A program made the translations under genes and the position numbers. The notes under the pieces are model-generated. The model was not told where the DNA came from, made no database searches, and saw only the letters and a program-made list of their open reading frames with translations. Shown here piece by piece: positions 11,773 through 22,102 of a stretch of 64,000 nt of DNA (positions are counted from its first letter, which is position 1; every line of letters begins with the position of its first letter). The stretch is from Akanthomyces muscarius (lineage: Eukaryota; Ascomycota; Sordariomycetes; Hypocreales; Cordycipitaceae): contig NC_079243.1 of NCBI RefSeq assembly GCF_028009165.1, positions 3,720,001 through 3,784,000 on the forward strand. Direction: 5' to 3'.

Positions 11773-12443
11773 ATGAGCCTTCCTCTTGGTGGCGGCGCCA
11801 TGGGCGCGCCGCCAGTGCCGATGGGCGGCAGCGCCGAGGACCAGGGCGTCAAAGCTGTACGTTCGCTCTCAAACCGCGCGACCCCTCTCGACATCGCAAC
11901 CACACATGAGAAGCTAATCCGATATACCGAAAACAGATGAAAGCAGCCATGGAGTCGTGCGTCGGCAAATCCGTCATGTCCGGCGTCATGGGCTTCGGCA
12001 TGGGTGGTCTCTTCGGCATGTTCATGGCTTCTGTACGTTCCTCCGCCACCGCCCCCCCTCTTTCCCTCTTCTAACCTCAACACCCACTGCAGATGTCCTA
12101 CGACACCGTCGGCACATCCCTCGCGGGCAACCAGGCCCACCAGGCCATTGCCAACATGCCGCTCCGGCAGCAGCTCAAGGTCGGCTTCAAGGACATGGGC
12201 ACGCGGTCCTTTTCCATGGCCAAGAACTTTGGCAAGGTCGGCGCGCTCTTCTCCGGCATCGAGTGCGGCATCGAGGGCATGCGCGCCAAGAACGACCTCG
12301 CCAACGGCGTGGCGGCCGGCTGCGTGACGGGCGCCATCCTGGCCAAGAATGCCGGACCGACGGCCATGGCGGGCGGGTGCGCGGCGTTTGCGGCCTTTTC
12401 GGCGGCCATTGATGCGTATATGCGACAGCCGAGCGATGAATAA
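11773..12443 (+). CDS. TIM22: Mitochondrial import inner membrane translocase subunit Tim22
   Basis: Channel subunit of the TIM22 complex, which inserts carrier proteins into the mitochondrial inner membrane. Exons 11773-11856, 11937-12032 and 12093-12443 encode 176 residues. The second exon carries the first membrane span ([20 protein letters not shown]) and the third the matrix-side loop and remaining spans, including [41 protein letters not shown] and the Ala/Gly-rich end. This is the Tim17/Tim22/Tim23 signature. Two cysteines flank the pore segments, as in fungal Tim22. The start ATG at 11773 gives [11 protein letters not shown]. Both introns have GTACGT donors. Confidence 0.94.
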
Positions 12444-12939
12444 AAAACAAAAAACCCCGAGAGTGTGGAAAATGGTGGGGATGATGAAAGGGCGGTAAGA
12501 TTTTGTACGATGAGTTTGTGTTGGTTTATACTACTGGGCATGGGAAAGGCGTTTATTGGCGGCATCTGGCTTTTTTCTTTCCGGCAATGTACATCTCCAC
12601 TCGACGTCTCTAGAATAGAGAGATGTACTGTTGGATGCGTTGAGAATGGGGTATGCTTACCCGATATATCTGTATAATACATAGACAACACACTGTGGCT
12701 AAGAGCTACAGAACTACACGAGTTCAAGTGTCTGCATACGTCCATCTCAGAGATCCACTCCTCTTGTGCCCGCATCTCTGGCGGTCGAACCGGCGTGCGC
12801 AGATACATGCTTGCGATACAAGACTACACGGGCTAAAGCAAGTGTTTTTGGTGAATTAAGTGGTATCAAGTCATTCTAACTAATTTTCATCCTATTGAAG
12901 CCTTTCCAGAAAGCTCAAAACTGAATAGCGCACACGAGC
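12444..12939. other. Convergent intergenic spacer
   Basis: The 3' ends of TIM22 (plus) and the GH16 gene (minus) face each other here. No coding sequence is supportable; the region presumably carries both polyadenylation regions. Confidence 0.6.
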
Positions 12940-14285
12940 CTACGAGGCCTGGTACACTTCAAAGCCGCCGAATTCCCAGTACGCATTGGCAAACTCGGTC
13001 GGCTTGGTCGCGACCACGTCTGTGCATTTGGCGCCGCCGCCACCTGTTCACACTTCAGTTAGCATCTCCTCAAGATACATGACTCTTGGGAGGGAGAGAG
13101 AGAAACTTACCACAGCTCGAACTGTTCCAGCTGGCCTCGACCAGCTGGCCGCACAGGTCAATGTTGGCCACAATCGAGTTGTTTGAAAACTTGGCGCCAA
13201 TGTCGCAGTGCGTGTTGGGAAAGTCGGCCGCCGCCGTGCCCCAGGCGTCCGGCGTCGGCTTCTTGCCCGTAATGTCGGCCGGGATGGCGTCCCTCATAAA
13301 CTGCCACATGCGGATGCCGTCGTCGCGCCACTCGACGGCCATGACGCCGCCCTGCTTCTGGTTGAACGCCTCGCCGAACGAGTCCTTGCCGGCGGCCTGC
13401 ACGCCGCAGCCCGCGTTGTTGTTGTCCTTGACGTAGCACGAGCTGTCGAGCGCCTTGCCCGACATCTTGCGCTTGCCGCCCATGCTGCAGCCCTGCGCCG
13501 TGTGCAGCGTCATCATGTTGCCAGCGTCGCCGCCGTTGATGGCCTCGAGGACGTCAATCTCGCCGTGGTCCGGCCAGTGCGCGGCGTCGGTGAGCCAGAG
13601 CGCGGGCCAGGTGGCGCAGCCGAGGGGTGTGTGCTTGACGTCGAAGAGGAAGAGGCCCTTGTTGTACGTCTTCTTGGACTCGATGCGCACGGAGAAGCGG
13701 CCGGTGGAGGCGTCGGGCTTGGAGCCCGGGCCGACGGTGGTGTCGACCTTGATGACGGCCGAGTTTTGGGTGGCGTATGTCAGGTTCTGACAATTGTTAG
13801 CGTGGGGGCTTTTGATTCAGTGAAGATGCGTTGTAGACTTGCATATTGCTTGGCGGCGGCGGCGTCGACATAGTGCACAAAGCCCTGGGCTGTAGGTCCG
13901 TTAGCAGGCGGTTTCAGTAAATGCCAGGCCGAAACATACCAGGGTCATAATCGTGAAAGTAGTTGAACTGATCAAAGAAGTTTTCTCCAGAGTCTGCATA
14001 GTCTGTTAGTCTATGTTACGAGATGCGCGGACGGGCAGGGTGGTACTTGCATGTATCTTGCAGCGTGTAGGACAGCTCCTTGTAGCTGGGATAGGCATTG
14101 TTCTTGGAGACTGTCACGCCGACGGCCACGGCAATGACAATGATGATGATCAGGACGACGACAATGGCGATCCAGACCTTGCGGGCCCAGTAGCGAGGAT
14201 TCCACCAGGGCATCTTTGTGGTGGCGGCGCGGCTGGCTTTTCCGTGATAGGGCATGAGATCGCCCTCGTCCTCGTAGCCGGGCAT
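12940..14285 (-). CDS. Membrane-anchored GH16 endo-1,3(4)-beta-glucanase-like enzyme
   Basis: Glycoside hydrolase family 16 protein of 371 residues, expected to act on beta-1,3(4)-glucan at the cell surface. Exons on the minus strand are 14285-14051, 13993-13940, 13889-13843, 13786-13111 and 13043-12940. Residues 1-45 are cytosolic and basic, followed by one span (WIAIVVVLIIIIVIAVAVGV), so it is a type II membrane protein. The GH16 catalytic motif GEIDVLEAIN places the nucleophile, assisting Asp and acid/base at about E188, D190 and E193. Introns 1 and 3 both start GCAAGT, not GT; only this choice keeps the frame and the family sequence LQDTYSGENFFDQF and KQYNLTYATQN. The last intron has a GCTAAC branch point. 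The protein ends GGFEVYQAS. Confidence 0.92.
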
Positions 14286-16457
14286 GATGGATTAGATATA
14301 GCGAGAGGCGAACGAAGAAAATTGGTGCACTATGAAATCAGGCTGAGTGGTCGCAATTTAAAAGGCGTCTCGTGGGAATCAGGCTGCGCTGCTGCCTTTT
14401 TTTTCCTCTCGCGACTAATAGATTGCTCGCAATGGAGGGGCGTGGTCGGCCGAGAAGCGATACTAGGCAGGCTTGCCAAGACGCCTAAATGGCGGGGGTC
14501 GTTGCAAACGAGCTGGAGGATAAAGTTATTGCCTCGCGCGGTCTAGATGTGTAACGAGAGAAGGAAAATGTTAACGAGTGCCAAGATGGTTTTGGGAGAA
14601 TGAAAGCGATTGCTGATGGAGAAGAAAAAAAAAAAAAAAAGACCTCGATTAATGTCCGAGGCGAGCTGTCGAGGGGACGTCGACGCGGGATGGACGGAGA
14701 CGTGGTTGGCCCGTTGGGTAAAAGATGGTGGTGCTGCGCCTCTTCCAAATACGAGACAGTCTTTGAAGCAGCCGCCACTAATAAATAAAGGTACCTACAG
14801 ATACAGGAACGGGTTCTTTTTTTAGGTGTGGTTGCCCCTGGCGGTAGCGGCGCAGGTACCTTTTGCGGCCATGGCCATTCTTTACATGTGTGTGTGGCCG
14901 GAGATGGCGGCGACTGGCCAAGACGGCAGAGAACGGTGGAGATTTTTGGCACCAACTAGCCCCAGACCTACCAGCACTGGAATAAACGAGCCTCGCGAGG
15001 GGCCTTTTGAGGAACTGCAAAGCCCAAAGCCAAAGGGATGAGCAAAGGGTGTGGGCTGGTGACGCGCGTCGTCGAGGCGAGTTTGCGGTGGCAGGTTGAA
15101 GCCGCCTGAGCCCATCACTGGCAATGCGATGGCGGCGCCGGTGTGCGTCCCCCCTGACGATCAGCTAGCTGGTGAGCGGCGCTTTGAGAAAAAGCCCGCC
15201 AGCGCGGTAGTTACTCAGTAGTGACGGGTTGGCAGTGACAGGATAATCGATGAAATAATTCAAGTTCCAGATGGGCAGCTGTGGACCCGCGATGGACAGG
15301 ATTGACAGAGCAACAGTGGAGATGGCTGGTCAATCTTGTGCTCAAGGGGTGATTGGAAACCCGTTTGCAGGGACGATCTGGCTCGCATGGTTTCGATTCA
15401 TTTCCCTGGTCATTTTTCTTCTTTCTTTGCGCATCTTGTACTGGACTGATGCCATCCCATCTGCCCATGTCAAGTGTACTGGCCGACACAGGCAAACAGC
15501 GACGGGTACCTACTGATAATAATGCCACAGGGGGGGCAGAGGGTTCATCATGCGCCCGGGGCGAGGCGAAACCGATTTTTAGCGGGTTGAACGGCTATCG
15601 GATGGATCGGTGACTCGGCACGCCAGCACAGCGAGCCCTGCTAGGCCCAGCGCGCTAGGGGATGACGTCTCCACGTCATGGCAGGACAGAGCTCCAGAAG
15701 ATATCGACAAGATCTTGCACAGAAAGCAATTGATTATTTCACTGCATGTCATCCCAGTGCACTGTCAAATCAACACTCATGCTTGACAGTATTTGTATGT
15801 GCATGCACAATGACGACGGTAGCCTAGACCTGCTTCCCAGCCCTGCCCGCCGAACCATCCAACCACATCTGGCGTGACGCGCTGCTCGGCGATGCTGGGC
15901 CGTGCCTCTTCTTTTCTTTTTTTTCTTCAGAAATAAAGGCTACTGGTGCGCACGCAGATTGCAAAACTCCGACCCTGCGTATCTCGAGGGCATTGCCGAG
16001 TTTGCCTTGTGTTTCCGCACAATAAGCCCTGCCAGGGTCAGCTAGCGTTCAGCTAACTAGCTGCCACTTCCGTCCATCCTACGACTCGCCTTATTTTTTA
16101 GTCATGTCCAAATTTTTATAATTATTGTCATCTCCTCAAAATGGGTGATTTTATAATCTGCAAATGAAAAATGTGAGTGGTGTTGAGATTAGCACAAGAC
16201 ATATTATACATGTACAGTGCCTGTCCGGCAGCCAGACCGAAACCCGTTGCGTTTGCGGCAGTTCCATCCCCTTCTCCAAGCGCCGTCCAATATGCAACAA
16301 ATGAAAAGCGTACAAAAAAGCCAAAGAAGAATAACAGCAGCCCTATAACAGCTATCAATACGCTGGCCATGCCAAAAACAAAAAAAAAAAAAAAAAAGTC
16401 GCTCCTCCACTGTCTTCCCAGTATTCTTGCCCCAGCCTCTGCCTTCTCTGAATGCCC
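14286..16457. other. Intergenic, no gene seen
   Basis: About 2.2 kb between the start of the GH16 gene and the 3' end of the DUF1772-like gene. It contains A-homopolymers (about 14628-14641 and 16380-16397) and scattered short frames without domain content. The first few hundred bases presumably hold the GH16 promoter. Confidence 0.5.
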
Positions 16458-16967
16458 TCACTCCACCGCCAACGTCTTGGTCACCGCCACCAGCGCGCAC
16501 ACCCACCCCAGCAGGTCCGTCGTCAACGTCCTCGCCAGATTCACCTTGAGCCACCTGACCTGGTGGTCGACGTTTGTCTGCCCCTCCTCGTCCTCGACCG
16601 CCACGCCGTCGTCCTCCACCATGGCCCTGATCGGGCCCGTCACCCACGGCACCCACGCGAGGTGCGCCGCCGCGCACCCTGCCGCCGCCGCGTACCACCC
16701 GACGCTCGCGCGCTGCCGCAGCAGCGGCCGCGCGAGCACCACGGCCGCGATCGAGGTGGCGGCCGTGGCGGAGAGGAAGGAGAGCACGCGCGGGAGGCCG
16801 ATCCGCATGAGGCGCGTCCAGTACGCGGGCAGCAGGCTGTTGGCGTCGCGGTAGGTGCTGCGCAGGGTGAGGAGCCGCAGGAAGAGGTCCTGGTCGAGGC
16901 CGTAGAGCAGCGTGCACGTGCTGGTCACGGCCGGCGCGAGGAGGAGGGCCGTCTTGGTGGCGGACAT
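16458..16967 (-). CDS. DUF1772-like four-span integral membrane protein
   Basis: A single-exon frame of 169 residues from ATG 16967, MSATKTALLLAPAV. Four hydrophobic segments can be seen: the N-terminal TALLLAPAVTSTCTLLYG, a second around VLSFLSATAATSIAAVVLA, a third around WYAAAAGCAAAHLAWVPW, and a C-terminal LLGWVCALVAVTKTL. The PWVTGPIRAMVEDD...WLKVNLARTL segment resembles the conserved P...N...R region of DUF1772, which also covers fungal anthrone oxygenases. No biosynthetic gene cluster surrounds it, so a specific oxygenase role cannot be claimed. An upstream in-frame extension to 17189 exists but is basic, low in hydrophobic pattern and probably leader. Confidence 0.7.
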   Translation of the reverse strand: MSATKTALLLAPAVTSTCTLLYGLDQDLFLRLLTLRSTYRDANSLLPAYWTRLMRIGLPRVLSFLSATAATSIAAVVLARPLLRQRASVGWYAAAAGCAAAHLAWVPWVTGPIRAMVEDDGVAVEDEEGQTNVDHQVRWLKVNLARTLTTDLLGWVCALVAVTKTLAVE

Positions 16968-18025
16968 GGCTTGCGTGCAGCGTGTATGAGGGGTGTATAG
17001 ATGATTCGGTTCTCTAATGACGCGCGAGAGTCTGCTCGATCGAAACGCCGTAGAAAGGGAAGCTGTCTGTACGGTTCTATGGTGCAGAAGTGTTTGTGGA
17101 GTGAAAGAAGCGAGCCGTGTTGCTGCGCGCGTTGGCAAAAGATAAAGCTTGGATGTTTTTTTCAGGGTCCTGGCCCGAAACGGCGACACCCTCCGTCTTA
17201 TTTATCTCAAGCTAGTTATCGTCCAATTTTTTTTTTGGCCCAAGCCGCCGCCACTTGCCTCGTGTACCTCGATTGCTTTCGGTACTGCCCGGCCGAGCAC
17301 TTATCGTTCCCGCGCGGCGGAGCCCTGGTGACTCAAAACCATGTAACATACCACCTTTGCGGACATGCGCCACGATAACGACTTTTTTTTTTAAACACTC
17401 TAGTTCTTGGCTTGGCTGTTTTTGCTCGGTTCGAGACCAGGGGTAGCTTATCGCTGGCAATAACGGCCGGAGGTAAGCATGTCAAAAAAAAAAATTATTC
17501 AGGGACGCATCCACATGCAACGGCCGCCAAAGGACAAAGAATCCCTTGAACAGAAGAAGTCGAGTCAAAATGAGCCATGGTTATTTGCACTGGTAGTTAC
17601 TGAATTTCCCCTACGAGATATTGCAAGAGCTGCATCATGTCCGCGGCTGCGCCCGAAATCGCCCCATGCCACAGAGCTCCGCCGTTGGAACCTGCGCGAG
17701 CCCGCCCGATGTCCGCAGCGCTCCACAGGCGGGCTGCCAGATGGCCTGATTGATTGCGGCAGCATTCCCAATCGATACAGCAGAGTCAAGCAAAGCAAAT
17801 TAGCAAAATTAGAGCATGCTGCTGGTATAGCAAAGCGAACGGAGGCATCTAGCATTGACCTGGTAAATCTTAAGTATATCATATGTCATTTTGGTCAATT
17901 GCTATATATCGACAACTAGAGACAAAAAAAGAGCAGCCCAGACGCCGAATGCATGCCTCTGCCAACCACGGCAGATCAACGACCCAATCCGAAGCACAAA
18001 TACAGCCTGTAGTCCTTTACACAGC
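16968..18025. other. Intergenic, no gene seen
   Basis: Between two minus-strand genes. It contains the upstream region of the DUF1772-like gene and the 3' region of PRP45; frames present are short and without recognisable content. Confidence 0.5.
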
Positions 18026-19828
18026 CTAATCATCATCCTCGTCCACGCGCGCCCTCTTCTTGCCTCTATCCTCCTCATCCTGCAGCCCGTAACCCCTCTT
18101 CCCACCACCGCTCCCACCGCTCCCGCCGCCACTGTCCTTCTTGTCCACCTCTGACAGGAACTTGTCCACGTTGAACGGATCCGCCGCCTCCTTCTCAAAC
18201 TGCACCGGTCCCTCGCGCGCCTCCACCTCTGCCGCGCCCTTGAACGTGCCCTTGCCGAGCGCGTCCCCAAAGCGGCCCGACTTCTGAATCTTGGCCATTT
18301 CCCGATCCCCCGCCTCGCCGTCCCCCTCGTCGTCCTCCATGTTGGCGCGCGGCCGGTAGATGCTGCTGATGGCGTCCTGCGCCGCAAACAGAGGCTTGTC
18401 GTAGTGGTTGTCCTCGTTGAAGCCGCTGTCGAAGCCGCTCGACTGATTGAACAGCCGCGAGTCGTACATGGTCTCCTTGGACTGCGTGGGTTTGGCGAGC
18501 CCCAGCTGAATCTTTTCCGACATGTCGCGGTTCTGCTCCCGCGCCATGGCCTGCATCTGTCGCTCCGCGCCCATGTGGCTCTGCCGCAGTTTGCGCTCGT
18601 TCTCCTTGCGCCGCTCCGCGCGCGCCTTGGTGCGCTCTCGCTCGCCGTCCGACTCGCTGTTGGAGCGGCTGCGCGAGGACCGTCGCGAGTCGTAGCTGGA
18701 TGACCGGGACCGCGAGTCTCGGCTATCACGCGAGTCTGCCGAGTCGCGCGAGTTGCGGCGGCCGCGGCTGGTGTTGGCGGTGTTGCGCTCCTCGCGCGCT
18801 TTTTGGGCCAGGGCGCGCAGATTGTCCTCTTTTTGCATCTTCTCCTTCTCCGCCAGGCGCTGCTGCATCATAGCACGCTGTTGCACCTCTTCACGCGCGT
18901 GACGCTCCGCCATCTTGACAGCCTCTGCGAATTGTGCGTGTTTGTCGTTGATAGTAATGTCTTGTAGTCCTCGGCCGTCCGCAGCCAGACGCTTGTCCAG
19001 CGGCACGGTATAACCCTTGGGGTTCTTCCAATTGGAGACTGGCGGGGGAATCCGCCACATCTCCTGGTCCTCGGCCGTAAGCTTTCTGGGAGGCGAGTGC
19101 ATGACTGGTGGCGGTGGTGAAGGTGGTCCGCGTGGAATCTTCTTGTGTTTGAATTTTGGCGGCTCCATCGGGTCCCGTTGCTTCTCGACAATCTTCATGA
19201 TGCGGTCCTGCTTCTTCGAGTTGTCGCCCATCTGGTCCGCTGGCGTGTACCGCACAAAGGTTGGATCCGCGCGCTGCCCGACATTGACGTTCTTTGGCTT
19301 CTGCGCCGCCACCGCGCCGCTCACCAGTTTGGCCAGTGCGTTTTTCGTCCGCTCGGCCGTCGCCGCCACGGCCTCCTTGTCCGGCCGCGCGAGGTCAATC
19401 TCGCCTGCGTCCGCGCGTTGTCGTAGCGGAATCAAGTCCTTAAACGACGTGTGGATTATACGGCCATCGCCATGGCCTTGACGCGCAATGGCATCATACT
19501 TGACTTTGCCTTCGGCGTCGACCTGGATCGCCAGCGCGTTGCTCGTCGAGGAGCCCTTCCGACCCATGTCCAGCGGATACTGCGCAACCGGCACCTCGGG
19601 AAAGGCACCGCCATCGCCAAAGTCCTCTTGTGAGCGTGGACGCCATCCCGCGCGCTGGCCGTAGGGAGGCGGGCCGGAGCGCTTCAGCACGACCTGTGTC
19701 TCGTCAATCTGCCCGGCGCCCACTATGCGAGGGCCGCGCTGCTTGGCGTGCGACGCGAGTTCTTCATTTTCGCCCGTGTATTTCGGCTTTGGCAGCGACG
19801 ACTGCAGAGATGCGGCGATGGACGCCAT
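18026..19828 (-). CDS. PRP45: Pre-mRNA-processing protein 45 (SNW1/SKIP homologue)
   Basis: Spliceosome component of the NineTeen-complex-related group, needed for the second splicing step and for transcription-coupled splicing; nuclear. A single exon encodes 600 residues from ATG 19828 (MASIAASLQSSLPKPKYTG), the usual start of this family. The SNW domain is intact, including IPPCVSNWKN-type sequence here written as IPPPVSNWKNPKGYTVPLDK and the preceding KFKHKKIPRGPPSPPPPVMHSPP. A coiled-coil, KEKMQKEDNLRALAQKAREER, is followed by an RS/DS-rich linker and a charged C-terminus rich in Gly, ending KKRARVDEDDD. The frame stays open for 47 more codons upstream to an ATG at 19969; that extension is not typical and is probably leader, but cannot be excluded. 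Confidence 0.95.
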   Translation of the reverse strand: MASIAASLQSSLPKPKYTGENEELASHAKQRGPRIVGAGQIDETQVVLKRSGPPPYGQRAGWRPRSQEDFGDGGAFPEVPVAQYPLDMGRKGSSTSNALAIQVDAEGKVKYDAIARQGHGDGRIIHTSFKDLIPLRQRADAGEIDLARPDKEAVAATAERTKNALAKLVSGAVAAQKPKNVNVGQRADPTFVRYTPADQMGDNSKKQDRIMKIVEKQRDPMEPPKFKHKKIPRGPPSPPPPVMHSPPRKLTAEDQEMWRIPPPVSNWKNPKGYTVPLDKRLAADGRGLQDITINDKHAQFAEAVKMAERHAREEVQQRAMMQQRLAEKEKMQKEDNLRALAQKAREERNTANTSRGRRNSRDSADSRDSRDSRSRSSSYDSRRSSRSRSNSESDGERERTKARAERRKENERKLRQSHMGAERQMQAMAREQNRDMSEKIQLGLAKPTQSKETMYDSRLFNQSSGFDSGFNEDNHYDKPLFAAQDAISSIYRPRANMEDDEGDGEAGDREMAKIQKSGRFGDALGKGTFKGAAEVEAREGPVQFEKEAADPFNVDKFLSEVDKKDSGGGSGGSGGGKRGYGLQDEEDRGKKRARVDEDDD

Positions 19829-20236
19829 GGTGTCGTTAGGGTTGGTCTCGTTGTCGCCTGCGAATTGGGATGCAAAGTTGGAGATTGCTGCCTGCGGGCT
19901 GGCTGGGTCAAGAATTTTAGAGGCGGCCGTCCCAAAACGGTTAGTGCGGGTTGTCGCGCGATCGTGCATCTGTCAACCAGCCGAGCGTGTGCATACATTG
20001 TCACGCGTGTAGTTCGAACAAAACATCCAGAAGGATTTAGGTTTGATTTCAGAATTATAGGTAGCTTATCGCTCGTGTCATCCATTACTCTTGACTATGT
20101 CATGTGAACCGTGTCGAGCGACAAGGGCGCATCTAACCACCTTTTATTATACAGGCCATTCCCAGCAAACCGAATTTTCAAAACCCACGCCGCCAATGTG
20201 TAAAAGAAATTGCAGACTTGTTTATATGCGCACGGA

Positions 20237-21060
20237 TCAAACGTAACCCTTGCGAGCGCCCTGGAAATAATCAGTACGTGCCAGCGTCTGGGCTGCAACG
20301 GCATCTGGCTTACCTGGAAGAAGAATCTAACGACAAATACTTGCAGACCGCCCATGCAGACGACGAGAAACGACTGAATCATGCTAAAGTTGACGATGCG
20401 GTTCTCGGTGCTCATGACGGTCGCAAAGTTGCGGTTCTCACGCGTGCGGAAGTACTTTTGGTTTCTCGAAATGGTAGACAGCTGGCCAGAGATCTTGTAG
20501 ACCGACTCCTCGAGGACGTTGGTCTGCTCGGGGCTAGAGCCCTGCTTCGAGGGGAGCTCAGCGCGAGCCTCGTTCTCAACCTGCGTGTCAATTGTCAGTC
20601 TCGCGTCGATGCCGTCTTGTATTCACCGTCGCAGGCGGTCGTAGCACTCACGGAAATCTCAATGTCGACAAACTTCTCGGCAAAGGTGCTCATCTGGTTG
20701 CTGAAGCAGAACGCGTAGTCGCCCGCTGTTTGGGCAGTAAAGGCAAAGTCGCCCTGACGCTCCTTTTCGCCAGACATGATAACCTTGCTGGTAGGGGAGG
20801 TGACCTCATAGTCGATATCGAACGAGCCGCCGGATTGGACCTATCAATGGCATTAGCACCTTTCCCATCTCATTGCGCAGCGTTGTGTATCCAGATCGGG
20901 TCCGTACGGCAAAGTAAAAGGCAATCTTTTCGTTGGCGTTCTTGGTGTTGGCATAGAAGCAGGCTCGCTCGTGGGCCTCGACCCGGTATGTGAGGGAGGT
21001 GGCAATGACCTCGGAGCTGAAGAGGGCGACGGCGCCCGTCAGCAGCGTCGAAAACTTCAT
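20237..21060 (-). CDS. p24 family cargo receptor (emp24/gp25L/p24)
   Basis: Type I membrane protein of the early secretory pathway that cycles between ER and Golgi in COPII/COPI vesicles. Minus-strand exons 21060-20908, 20840-20652, 20580-20314 and 20260-20237 encode 210 residues. A signal peptide (MKFSTLLTGAVALFSSEVIA) precedes a GOLD domain with the two conserved cysteines (ERACFYA and AFCFSN). A coiled stem follows (ESVYKISGQLSTISRNQKYFRTREN), then a membrane span (SFLVVCMGGLQVFVVRFFF) and a short cytosolic tail QGARKGYV with aromatic FF and a basic pair, as needed for coat binding. The last exon codes for just seven residues. Which p24 subfamily it belongs to is not certain; Erp-type is my guess. 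Confidence 0.9.
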
Positions 21061-22102
21061 GGCGAGATGTGGCTGGCGACGCAATGTGTGGTGGTCGCAA
21101 GACGGGAGTAGGGATGGGTCAAGTCGAGCTGTAACTGTCAGGACAAGCTGGCTCCAGGGGTCGCGTGGATTTTCGACGTCTTGGCCCGTCGAGGTGGCCC
21201 CAGGCTGAACTTCGGTCGGCGCACACGCTAGCCCCACTGTCTCCTTTCTCAGGGGTGCTGCCAGGTATTGACTACCTAATTGCAGGTCTAGGTGAAGTGA
21301 ATTACATCTTCATATCCTCGGGAGAAAAGTTCAGTCAAATAAAGCTATAAAAAATATGAAAACGAAAGAAAAACAAAATCCCCGAATATTCTCCCCGTCA
21401 CGATCCTCACCCAGGCCAAGCCTATCGCCGTCTACCATCCCCACTGACTGAGCCATCGGGCGGCGGAAACCCAATAACCGTATCAAGCTCGTCGTAGACT
21501 CGGGAGAATTTCAAACAAATTTCGTAACAAATTTCGTAACAAATTTCGTACAAACTACTTTGCTTAGCTACATTGATAAATCACCCACGATGCTTACTCT
21601 CATTCGTTCACCCGCCTGAAATGGCCGAGCGGCCATCACACATTTTGTATGACTGCGACCTGCTGCGAAACGATGCCAAGCAAACAAGTCGTACATCAAT
21701 AGCTGGTCTAAAATGGTTCTGGCTCATCAAAGAGAGGCACACTCTGATGGCTGCCGTCTTGCCAATGATGCCAGCGTCGCCAAACCCTCTTCGGTGCCTT
21801 CTTTCCTTTCCCGGCCCGGCTATTGCCAATTAACGCATCTTGTTAGTTAGATTGGAAGTCGCCACGCTGATTTAACCTGATTCATCGGTTTTTGACAGCG
21901 AGAGTTCAGACCTTTCTCGCATTCAATGACCATCTTCGCACTGATTTTCCTGATTTTCATTCATCCAATTTAAATCGCCCACGACCGTAACCGAAGCTGT
22001 AGGTGTCCCTCCCTACCCTATAGCCTAATACCCCGCATGCGCAGGCGCCTCGCTCATCATTGGATCAGCCCAGGCAGATCTCTCTTCTGCACCGTTGCGA
22101 AG
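21061..22102. other. Divergent intergenic region
   Basis: Lies between the starts of the p24 gene (minus) and the aldehyde dehydrogenase (plus), so it carries both promoters. It includes a 12-nt unit repeated three times at 21514-21549. No gene is supportable. Confidence 0.55.
21514..21549. repeat. Triplicated 12-nt unit aacaaatttcgt
   Basis: Three perfect head-to-tail copies of aacaaatttcgt in the divergent promoter region between the p24 and aldehyde dehydrogenase genes. It could be slippage or a set of protein-binding sites. Confidence 0.85.

Noticed and set aside
13208..13873. 221-codon plus-strand frame
   Set aside because: It is antisense to the GH16 coding exons, and its Val/Arg/Ala-rich composition is the expected shadow of GC-rich codons.
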